A stretch of DNA of 64,000 nt from Reclinomonas americana ATCC 50394 (taxonomy: Eukaryota; Jakobida; Jakobea; Jakobida): NCBI GenBank assembly GCA_048213135.1, contig PS015023.1:138220-202219 (forward strand). The letters are read 5' to 3'. The notes below the pieces were generated by a model that worked only from the letters and a program-made list of their open reading frames with translations, was not told the origin of the DNA and did not search any database. This document shows positions 34,302 to 47,116 of this stretch, piece after piece. The translations under genes were made by a program, and so were the position numbers. Within the stretch, counting starts at the first letter, position 1. Every line of letters begins with the position of its first letter.

Positions 34302-34907
34302 GTGACAGGCTTTTTGCCCGATTTCCAATCGAACAGCATTGCCGAATCCGTACACCATTTTGAAGTTCTTATTCTGGCCCTCGTCAGCGGTGCCTGCAGC
34401 AGTGGGATGGAGGTGCGCGTGCATCAGTGTGTGCTGCATGTGGAGGCGTGTCTCTTATTGTGTGTGTATGCGCGCGTGTCATGATGTTGTCGTGTCGGTG
34501 CATGCATGCATATGTCGTGCGCATTTGCCGGATTCGGTGACTGCACGGAAAAAAGCTCATGCAGTCTGGCCACGCAGCGCCTGTTGCTTCTCTCTCACAC
34601 ACTGCCTCGTTGGCAGCTGCTACTACTCCTCTCACATTCCTCGCCATCGGAGCGTGCATGTGCGCTCTTGTGCGAGTGGCTGGCTTTCTTTTTGAGCACT
34701 GCATCAGTTTCGAAATCGGACACTGAAAATCGAACGCGGTACCGCACAGCGGTGTGGGAGGTGTGGGGGCGACTCGTCACTCGCTTTTCTCTGCTTCACT
34801 GATGCAGCAGTACCCAGTGTCTTTCTTCTGCTTCTTCGCCGTCGTTCCCGTTGAGCTGATTGATTTGCACGAGCACGGTTCCACGAATTGAGGCAAACGA
34901 TCGCCAT
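34302..34907 (-). CDS. Possible small spliced gene or 5' leader exons (weak)
   Basis: Three stretches read like protein and have plausible splice sites. ATG 34907 opens MAIVCLNSWNRARANQSAQR up to a GTACTG donor. After a TTTTCAG acceptor, in phase, comes VSDFETDAVLKKKASHSHKS (about 34710-34640). After a CTGCAG acceptor comes ADEGQNKNFKMVYGFGNAVR (about 34395-34320). The last stretch is also open in frame towards the start of CudA-like copy 1. This may be a small independent gene, part of the 5' leader of that gene, or chance. No family recognised. Confidence 0.25.
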
Positions 34908-34909
34908 TT

Positions 34910-36095
34910 GCTTTGATTTTGATTTCCTTCTCCCTCTGCCCCTCCCTCATCGCCCCCACTCAAATGCAACACAGCAGTCAACTTTTGTACATTACGATGC
35001 ATGGACATGTCATCTACAAATACGCAATGATTACGCCTTCAAGGAGACGGTATAAAAAAGGGGGGGTACGCCACATCAACGAGAGAGAGCGGCTGGCGAG
35101 GCGCGCTCTTGCAGTCTGCCACGATAGATTGCCCGGTGGGGGAAAGGAGATTAAAAGAGAATGTAACGCGTCAAGGACACGCGAGGATAGCGCACGGGTA
35201 AAGGAGAGCAGGAGTGAGGAGGAGGAGAGAGGTGGGCAGGCAGACACGAATTATCGATAGTATCGATTACGAGCCAAAAATGCATCAGCGGGGGGTGTGA
35301 GCAGTGGGGAGGCACGGAGCGTGTGGCCAGTGACGCGAGGAGGAGGGTGGATTGGGGTCGGGGTTAATGAGCCGACGGCAACAGCAGGGGACGGGCAAGA
35401 TGGGGAGACAGCGGCAGCAGTGACAAGCACAAGGCAGCGAGGAACGAGACCAATAAGTGTGCCATGGTGGCCGTGCGTGCATGCCCAGTGTGTGGCGACG
35501 AGAGAGTGTGTTGTGTGGCTCAGCTGTTACACCATCGAAAATGCCGACACACACAACACAAAGAGAGCGAGAGGAGAATTGGCAGAGACGACGACGGGTG
35601 AAGCGTGCATGTGCGTGTGCGCGACGCGTGAAACTAGGCGTACCAAAATAACGCGCGCGCGCACAACACACACCACACCTCGTGCCCGCGTCCCACACCT
35701 TCCCATTCTCTCACTCTCAATGTGCCATGTGTGCAACACTCGATAATCTGCTCCTCAATAGGAGGGAGGAGCAGTGGTGCGATTACAGTGATATCGGCCT
35801 GCCACACAAGCACACAAACGCGCACGCACACACACAAGAGACAGTACAACGCGACGACCACCCACAATGACGCACACACAATAGGGCTGATCTCGCCTCA
35901 CCACCTCGCCTCGAGTGTGTCACCACCACCGCAGCCACCACCACCAACTGCCCGCCGTTCGTCCCTGCCGGCCTCGATAGCCCGCCAATATCACACCGCT
36001 CGTGCTCGTCGTCACGTGGTCCACACGCCGTGCAGTCCCAGACTGTCACCTAGGTTAAAAAAAGGGGGTCGGGGTGGGGGTGGTGGAAGGACTCC
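34910..36095. other. Long intergenic region between the two CudA-like genes
   Basis: About 1.2 kb without a convincing gene, the longest such stretch here. It contains a plus-oriented TATA-like element (35051-35058), a double ATCGAT element (35252-35267), an alternating GC/CA tract (35651-35672) and CA-rich sequence (35810-35845). A 149-codon plus-strand open frame at 35297-35746 has no domain-like features. The region may hold regulatory sequence for the gene at 34049 or a non-coding transcript. Confidence 0.4.
35051..35058 (+). promoter_or_regulatory. TATA-box-like element (TATAAAAA)
   Basis: TATAAAAA preceded by GACGG and followed by a G run, in plus orientation within the long intergenic region. 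No plus-strand gene is recognised downstream, so its target is unknown; it may serve an unannotated transcript or be chance. Confidence 0.3.
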
Positions 36096-37836
36096 TCAAG
36101 CCGCGCCAACTTGAATGGCGAAGAAGAGGTTGGAGTCGGGCTGCGCCTGCACCGTCGTGTACACGCAGCCGGAGCCGCAGCGACCCGGCGCCTGCAGCAT
36201 CTGAAACACCTCGGTCTCGTCGCCAAGGCGCTCGGCCAGCGATTCCGGACGCGGCGCGTGAGCCGGGCGGCGATCGTAGACGCCATTCGACTTGCGCGAG
36301 CCGTGCACGAATTGCGGCGTGTTGAGGTGGATCGAGTGGGTGAGCATCTCCGACCACAGGCTCAGCTTGAAGTGGAACTTGGGCGCGTACACCAGCTTGC
36401 GGCTCTGGCCATTGGCCGAGGCGCGCTTCTTCGGTCCGTCCTTCTTGCACTTGAGTTGGTAGTGCATCTCCACAATGACAAAGTCGTCCTTGGAGTCGGC
36501 CGGGTTGAGCGTGTCGACCGTGATCGACATGGCGGTCTTGATGAACTGGATGTCGGGGTACACCAGCTCGCCCGACGGCGACATCTCCAGGAAGTCGTGA
36601 CCATTGTGCGAGAACAGCTCCAGGTCGGCGTTCCAATCGACGTAGCGCGCGTGCGGCACGCGGAACACGAATTTGTAGCGGAGCTTGGCATTGTCTGTGT
36701 GGGAGGGAGAGAAAGAGTGAGATCAAGGGGAAGGGGAGAACAATAAGGAACAAGTGAGAGGAAAACTCACCAGGACCGAGGACCTCGGGGAAACCAGGCA
36801 ACCAGGCGCCGCGCTGTGTGCTCTCGAGCACCACAAACGTCAGCGCATGCGGCTGCAGCGACTGGCGAATGGCGTGGCACAAGTCGGCCGGTGGCGTGCC
36901 AGCGTCTTGCGGCGCATACGGCATCTGCTCCAGCTCATCCTCCGTCGGCGCCACACGGAAAGTCTCCGGCAGACGCGACGACAGGCCACTGGCGCCCACC
37001 ATCGACGGCGTCATGTCGGCCGAAGCCGAGTAGTTGTACGACAACTCGCGCTTGATCTGTTGCTGCTGCTGCGGCACGGCGGCAGTCTCCTGCAGCTGCT
37101 GCATTTGCTGCAAGTGACGCGCCTGTTGCAAGTAGAACACCGCGGCCTTGAGCACCTCGGGCGTGAGTCCGGCCACACCAGCCGCCGCGGCAGCAGCGGA
37201 CGGCGACATGGGCGAGCCAGCAGCCGACGACGGCAAGTAGGCGGACACTGGAGCCGGCTGCGGCACCGGCGGCATCGCGTACTGCATGGCGTACTGCGGC
37301 GGCGCCATAAACACCGACGGCTGCGCGTAGTACGGCGACGGTTCCGGTTCGAAAGCGGGCGCCGGCATCGCGGAGCACGCCATAAACTGCGGGAACGGGA
37401 GAATTTGAGCATTCGGAGTTGCTCGCTCGCGACGCCGCGGCGCGGGAATTTCTTACTGCAACGCAACTGCTTGCTCCTCTTCGGCCTCGTCAAACGCCAC
37501 TCCATCAAGATGACCGCCGGTCTCCGAGTCGGCCGCACCCGGCTGCCCGCTCATGTACGACAAGGGCATCATGAACGACGGGGCAGAGGCAGTGGCGGCT
37601 GCGGAGGCGTCGTCCCAAGCCGATTCATCACCGCCATCCCACATGTCCACGTCGCCGTCGCCCATCTCCACGAGAGCAGACGACTCGGCGAATGATGCCA
37701 CGTGGCTGGTGGGCATGGAGGGGCCGCCGTGCGCGCCACCACCAAAGGAATCGTCGTGGTGACCGTTGAACGGTTCGAGGTATTCGCCGGCGACAGGCGC
37801 TGTGTGTGCACAAATAGATGAGAAGGCGATGCACAC
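36096..37836 (-). CDS. CudA-like transcription factor, copy 2 (family tentative)
   Basis: Tandem paralogue of the gene at 31342, same strand. The last exon (about 36690-36096) encodes DNAKLRYKFVFRVPHARYVD, LELFSHNGHDFLEMSP, MHYQLKCKKDGPKKRA, KLVYAPKFHFKLSLWSE and FVHGSRKSNGVYDRRP, with a C-terminus VYTTVQAQPDSNLFFAIQVG before the stop. The preceding exon (about 37385-36770) has a Gln/Ala/Pro-rich activation-like region and ESTQRGAWLPGFPEVLG. The upstream exon (about 37800-37455) is acidic: MGDGDVDMWDGGDESAWDDA. Two conserved blocks and the intron between them match copy 1, so the pair arose by duplication. The start is unresolved: an ATG at about 37919 (MFHRFTSDRFQWEPP) would need a splice whose phase I could not confirm. 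A TATA box lies at 38013-38021. Confidence 0.72.
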
Positions 37837-38012
37837 AGCGCCGGTGACGCGTTACACAAAGGAGGCGCAACTGATGGGTGGCTCCCACTGGAAGCGATCA
37901 GAGGTGAAGCGGTGGAACATTCAGAGAGAGTGTGTGTGTTTTGTTGGAGAGTTGGTGCGCGCGCGCGAACGATGCGAATGAAGTTTGATTGACTGGAATT
38001 TTCGGAGCCTGA

Positions 38013-38021
38013 CTATTTATA
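38013..38021 (-). promoter_or_regulatory. TATA box (TATAAATAG) upstream of CudA-like copy 2
   Basis: Minus-strand TATAAATAG, a canonical TATA sequence, about 95 nt upstream of the candidate first ATG near 37919 and in the right orientation. The sequence just upstream is unique and GC-rich. This is the only clear TATA box placed sensibly before a gene in the window. Confidence 0.6.
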
Positions 38022-38247
38022 CCCCCGATCGCCGCGTGTGATTTTGAACCGCACGATTTGCGTTGCACATTCGGCGCAGGTTCACATTGTTCACCACTGT
38101 TGGCGCGAGTCGGCTTTGGCAGACAACAGACGGGATGGAGTATGGCTGTCAGTGCTGCCGGAATTTATTTCGTGCCGCTGCAGTGCAATGCAGCGCGACG
38201 TGCGTGTGCAACTGATGCACCGGCCGATATTTCTTCCGCGCGCTCCT

Positions 38248-42047
<3,800 letters not shown>

Positions 42048-42544
42048 CTGTTGTGTGAGAGACAACTCGAACAATGAGATCGGAGAATCTCTCACTTTGA
42101 AGCTCGCAGAGAGGCAGAGTGAGCAACATGATGAAAGAACAGCAGATGACAGACAACACGCGCGCGAGAGAGAGAGTGACACAACACGGCAAAGGCGTGC
42201 AACATTTCACGGCCATGGCACTTTTGTCACCGGAAAAAATACAACATGCAAGCATGCAAGTGCACAGAGAGCGCGCGCAACACACACAGCACATATAGAG
42301 AGCGAGAGAGACGAGTGTGCCACACCTCCATGATCGCAAACGAAAGTAACTAGAGGGACAACCGCGCTCGCGCCACCGGTACTGTCCCTTCTCTGTGTGT
42401 GTGAGAGCGCGTGTCTTCCCAATGGACTCGTTGTGCGTCTCGCAAACGCCGCCTCTGCTGCTGCTGCTTGCTGCATGTGGCTGACACACACACGCAAAAC
42501 ACGCACACTTTTTGGTGTTGTTGTTTGTTGTTGTTGTTGTGCAT

Positions 42545-43935
42545 CATGCCATCTCCCAAACGTGCAGACGCGAACTCAACAAGGTACTGTTGTGCATGAT
42601 GCCACAAGAGTGTCTACTCGTGTTGGGCACTGACAGTGTGTGTGGCGCACAGACTGCTGCGGAGCGAATTCGTGAAAAATTGCAACGGCGACAACAAGGA
42701 CGCGAGCGACTTGCACACACAAGGTCAGTCTCTCCCTCCACTCCTTCGCCTCCTTCCACACCGAGACAAGAGATAGCTATGATGTTATTAGCTTTAAATG
42801 ACGAGATCGATATGGCGTGGAGCGCGCTTGTTGGGCCGCCGTGTGGTGATCACATGACTCGCGTTCTGCGTGGCTGCTGATTGCTGCACGTGTGGTCTCT
42901 TGCGGTCTGCTCCACTTGTCAGATGTCGAACACCTTAAGCACTGAGCAAACAAAAAGAAACAATCGATGTTTTTCAGATGGTGGCATCGGATGATTGACT
43001 TGCGCTTCGCTTGCAGTGCGGTGCAGACGGCGGAGAGTCGTCGCAAGTTTGAGGCGGAGGAGTCGGCGCTGGACGACGACATTCGGCATCTGCGGCGGCA
43101 TGAGCGCAAGCGCAGTGCATCACGTTCTCGGTCGCCACCACCATCGCGCGCCAGAAAGGAGGCCGAGGATGACGAGAAACCGCGCGTCAAGAGACCAAAG
43201 GTCGTACTGCCCAAGTACGATCCGAAGAGCGATGCTCGTGGACGTGGAACGGGGCATGGATGGGAGCGCTTTGATTGTTGCGTGCGTGTGCTCGCGTCAA
43301 TCACAAGTCCTTGGCGCTCACTTCTTGCTGTGTTCTCCACAGTGTCGCATGCCTTCACTGCCGACGAACTGGAGGTGACAGCGGCCTCGCGGTTATCGTC
43401 ATCCAAGACTGCCACCTCCTCCGCTTCCTCCTCCGGCGGCGTCTCCACTGGCGACATTGCGCGTCGTGCGGCGCTGCTGGCAGCCATTGAGGACGAATCG
43501 TCGGCCAGCATTGAAGGCAGTGCTCGTTGCGTTGTCGCTGCCCCTCCTCGATACTCGCAAGTCACAATGCTGACGTCTCCTGTCACCCTCGCAGATCACC
43601 GACACTTCCAGGCAGCACCGGCTGATGTTGTGCAAGATCGGCGCTCCGTCGACGACTCGCACTTTGCCGCCATCTTTGGCACCGCCGGCTTGGAGACGCT
43701 GGCGCACATGCGTGAACCGGCCTCGCGTCTGGTCGTCGACAAGCGCGGTTTCGCCGCTGCTGTTCCTCCACCACCTCCACCTCCATCATCGTCATCATCA
43801 TTATCAGCAGCAGGAGCAGGAGCAGGAGCAGGGGGTGGCGACCTCGCGGCCGAGGGCCTGGTGTCGCAGGCGGGCGGTTGGAAGGCCAAGAGGAAACAAA
43901 TGCTGCAGCAGCGTGAGGCTGGCGGTGGAGAATGA
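42545..43935 (+). CDS. Basic, RS-containing nuclear-type protein, unrecognised
   Basis: Not recognised. The first exon is 42545-42583 (MPSPKRADANSTR), the second near 42645-42722 (AAERIREKLQRRQQGRERLA). The main exon at about 43015-43280 encodes RKFEAEESALDDDIRHLRRH, ERKRSASRSRSPPPSRARKE, RVKRPKVVLPKYDPKS and GTGHGWERFD. Later exons (43340-43525 and 43595-43935) encode ADELEVTAASRLSSSKTATS, FAAIFGTAGLETLAHMREPA, a proline run, an Ala/Gly run and GGWKAKRKQMLQQREAGGGE. The Arg-Ser dipeptides and basic nuclear-localisation-like clusters suggest a nuclear RNA-processing protein (inference). Its stop is 97 nt from the end of the convergent LAMTOR3 gene, and its start about 500 nt from the divergent LAP start. 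Confidence 0.6.
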
Positions 43936-44032
43936 ACGCAATGCTTTGTTACACAATCAGCGCGATATATATCCAGGAAGAGTGAAGAAGGGAAGGGAAG
44001 GAGAGAGAAAGAAAGACCATTATCCAACACCA

Positions 44033-44663
44033 TCACGGTGGAAAGGCGGCCGCCAGCTGCTGCCGCAAGTCCTCGACAATCGGCATCATTTGCTCGTCGG
44101 CCTTGGACATGTCGACAGTCTCCAATGACGCACCGTGCATCTCCGTAAAGAACGCCAGCAACTGGAGCACCAGTGAGGGACCGCGAAGAGACACACACGG
44201 ATGAGACAGAGAGACGCAACATGATCGCCCACATCGTAACAACTAAAGAGACTCCTTGTGCCCTTGACATGTATCACTGGGCATCCCCGTTGGCCAACCA
44301 CAGATGCTACTCACATGCAAACAGTGAGAACAAAGGCTGCACACACACACACTTCTCTCTCATTGCACGCACGAACCAAACTGCAACGCCGATCGCTTCA
44401 ATGATGAGATTAGTGTAAACAGATCGTCGTCTGGCATGTGCTCGGAGGCATTCTTGACACTGTGTGTGCATGCAGACAGAAGAGATGAGTTATTGTCTCG
44501 AGTCTCTCTCAAACACACACACACGCAACATGACTCGTCCATCACCCGCCATGATCACCGACACCTTGGTGCCGGGGAACACAGTGGGAATGGAGTCCAG
44601 CTTGCGTCGGAGCAGCTCGACACCACGCGGTGCTGCTCGTTCGCGACAACATGACCCACCCAT
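44033..44663 (-). CDS. LAMTOR3: LAMTOR3 (MP1)-like Ragulator subunit
   Basis: A roadblock-fold subunit of the Ragulator complex that anchors Rag GTPases and MAPK/TORC1 signalling on late endosomes or lysosomes. Exons read: MGGSCCRERAAPRGVELLRR and KLDSIPTVFPGTKVSVIMAG (44663-44535). A splice in the correct phase gives GRVMLRVVKNASEHMPDDDL, the counterpart of the DGVPVIKVANDNAPEH region of the family (exon about 44458-44370). A short exon has KGTRSLFSCYDVGDHV (about 44260-44215). The last exon reads LLAFFTEMHGASLETVDMSK, then MMPIVEDLRQQLAAAFPP and stop at 44033. The strand and helix order matches LAMTOR3 throughout, and the length (about 130 aa) fits. The N-terminal MGGSCC is unusual for this subunit. 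A small middle exon near 44320-44345 is uncertain. The start is 93 nt after the stop of the FG-GAP gene, same strand. Confidence 0.72.
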
Positions 44664-44756
44664 TCGCAATGCATGCCCGCAGGACACCGCACACCGTCGT
44701 TCTTTTTCATTCCTCCCTCCCTCCCTCTCCCGGTCCCTCATCAAGTTGCGTTTTTT

Positions 44757-46379
44757 TCAGCGCCACCGCTTGGCCTCGGCAATGCGCCGCGCCGCCTCCT
44801 CCTCAATGCCGCTGGAGGCATACGAGTAGACCTTGACGTGACCGTGCTTGTAGTCGGCCACCATGATCTCGGCGGCGCCGTCGCCGTTCACGTCCTTGGC
44901 CAGGGCGTAGCCGACGGTGCCACCGGTTGTGCACAACACGTTGGTGTCGTAGGTCCAGTCGGAGGGATCCTCGGAGCGCGGCACCAGAATGTAGGCCGAC
45001 TCGCTGCCGTCGCCCGACAGCACCACCCACGGCTTGGTGCGTCCGGCCATGGAGGCGTGCGGGAAGAAGGCCTGCGCGTTGCCGGGCGCCGCCTGTCCGG
45101 GACCAGGCACCAGCACCTTGAAGCCGCCTGTGGATGATACACAGAGTTGTGAGGAAACCGGTCACATATAAAATGTACACTGCACAATGCTGGCTGGAGC
45201 GACGCGCAACTGGCAATGGTGTGTCGCACCCACGAGGAGGGCTTGCGCGGGTCGGCGGAGCGCGACGTGTACTGGTACACAAAGACGGCGCTCTTGCTAA
45301 TGTCGTTGACGTGGTTGGTGACCAGCATGTCGAGCAGGCCGTCGCCGTTCATGTCGGCAAACTTGACGCCGAACAAATCACCGGCCTGATCATCAATCAC
45401 AGTGTACGCCACGCCCGACGGGTTCGCCAACCACGACAACCCGGTGGCGTTGGCCGCCGACGGCGACGCGTAGTACATGACCAGCTTGGCGTTGAAGAAG
45501 ACCGAGGCGGCGATCAGCAGCGATCCGGTGCCCTGCGGGTCGGCCACATCGAAAAAGATGTCGGGCGACACGCTCTTGTCGCTCGTCAGCACATGCTCCT
45601 GCCACGTCTGCGTGTACGAGCCCGGGTTCTCCAGCCACAAGAACTCACCGCCGGCCGAGCCAATCAGCACCGGCTTGGTCGCACGCGCCGTGACAATGTC
45701 CAGCAGCCCGTCGCCATTCACATCGGAAAAGTACGCCTGGTGGAAAAAGTAGCCCGAACGATCCGTGGTCAGCTTGTGCGCCGAGAACGACGAGGAGCCA
45801 CTGCCGGCCGGCACCAGCGCCGTAATGGCACCGGTGGTGTGTCCGGGGACGAGGAAACCACCGGGCACGATCACGGTCTGCCCGGCGGGGTCGGGAGTCA
45901 CCAGATTCGGCCAGTTGATCGACGCGTCAATGGCGGTGGTGGTGATGCCGGCCACGTTGTGCAGCTGCGCGCCAAAGTTGTCCACGGCAAACACCTTGCC
46001 TGTGCGCGCACACATGGCCAATGAGCAGCAGCGCGACAGAGCAAAAAAAAGGGGGGTCTGTGACTGACCAGACACGAGGGGGTCGCCGGAGAATGACGAC
46101 AACAGGAGCGTGTCATTGCGCCCGGCCGCTGTGCCATGCACAATGAAGCTCACATCGGGCGCAGTCGTGATGTCGCCCAGATAGCCCGGCTGCCACGCAT
46201 TGTCAGCGAACTCCACGTGCACCACTGATGCACGCACAATGTCAGTGACAGGTGCAAGGGAGCGAGCAAGGAAGTGGCGCGAGTGGCTCACCAGAGAGCG
46301 ATCGGCGACGAGTGGCCGCCTGTGTGCACACAGCAACAGCAAGCAGTGCAAGCAGCAGAAGAAGCGCAAGACTCCGCAT
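44757..46379 (-). CDS. Secreted FG-GAP/VCBS beta-propeller protein
   Basis: It starts at ATG 46379 with a clear signal peptide (MRSLALLLLLALLAVAVCTQ). After a short intron comes VVHVEFADNAWQPGYLGDIT; after another, a long exon (about 45990-45235) and a last exon (about 45130-44757). The body shows repeated FG-GAP-type blades with Ca-binding loops: FSDVNGDGLLDIVTA, FADMNGDGLLDMLVTN, KDVNGDGAAEIMVADY, separated by LWLENPGS and VKVYSYAS strands. Such repeats form integrin-alpha-like or bacterial VCBS-type propellers that bind ligands or sugars outside the cell (established for the fold). No transmembrane segment or GPI-like tail is visible, so secretion is likely. About 480 residues. Similar architectures are common in bacteria, so transfer is possible, but the gene has spliceosomal introns like its neighbours. 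Divergent from BRX1 by 85 nt. Confidence 0.8.
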
Positions 46380-46464
46380 TCTTATGTCGAGAAATCTATG
46401 GTTTGTTGGACAGCAGCGTGACTCACCCGTGCAATTGTCTTTCACTTTTAAATCATCGTCGATC
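46380..46464. promoter_or_regulatory. Very short bidirectional promoter region
   Basis: Only 85 nt separate the start codons of the FG-GAP gene (minus) and BRX1 (plus). The stretch includes CTTTTAAATCATCG next to the BRX1 start. Both promoters and both 5' leaders must fit here or overlap the coding regions. Confidence 0.6.
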
Positions 46465-47078
46465 ATGGGCCGTGGACGCAAGCGAGTGGCGGAGGAAGAG
46501 CTTCAGCGCGCCGAGGACGAGACAAAGCGCGGGCGTCTCTCTGGCAAGCAATCGCTGAAGTTGGCGTCGCGACAGACGGCTGCTGCTCAGCGTGGAGAGG
46601 AGCGCGATGAGGAGGATGGGAGTGATGAGGAGAATGGTGGTGGTGCGTCGGGGTCCATGTCCAAGGTGGCGGCGGCTGCGGCGGCTGTAAAGGCGGCGTC
46701 GGCGGTGATGGGCGGCAAGAAGGTGGTGTATCGGAACAAGAAGAAGACGGTGAGTGCGTGCGTGTGCGTGTGTGTGCGCGGAGGAGAAGGAAGCAGGGAG
46801 AGAAGAGAAAGCGTGGCAAGCAAGGAGAGACAGAGCGCGCGCGCGTGTGTTTTTGTGTTGCGGGGCATGTGCACATTCACATCACCGCCGCCGACGACGA
46901 CCACCGTCACTCAACGCGTTCTTCTCTTCTCTTATTGGTGTTTGTTTGTGTGTAGTTGGTGCTCTCCAACCGATCGATTACGACGCGGTACCGGCATATG
47001 CTGTCGGACTTGGTGTCGCTGATGCCGCATGCGAAGAAGGATGCCAAGTTGGATTCCAAGGTGAGGCGCGCGTGAGAG

Positions 47079-47116
<38 letters not shown>

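Noticed and set aside
33357-34439. 360-codon minus-strand frame including Ser/Leu/Phe-rich sequence
   Set aside because: It merges the genuine first exon of CudA-like copy 1 (34049-33843) with its low-complexity intron.
36754-37695. 313-codon plus-strand Arg/His-rich frame opposite CudA-like copy 2
   Set aside because: Antisense shadow of a real exon; very high Arg/His/Leu content and no recognisable motif.
45134-46024. 296-codon plus-strand frame opposite the FG-GAP gene
   Set aside because: Antisense shadow: Arg/Val/Gly-rich composition expected from the complement of a GC-rich coding exon, no domain, and the minus strand has clear FG-GAP motifs.
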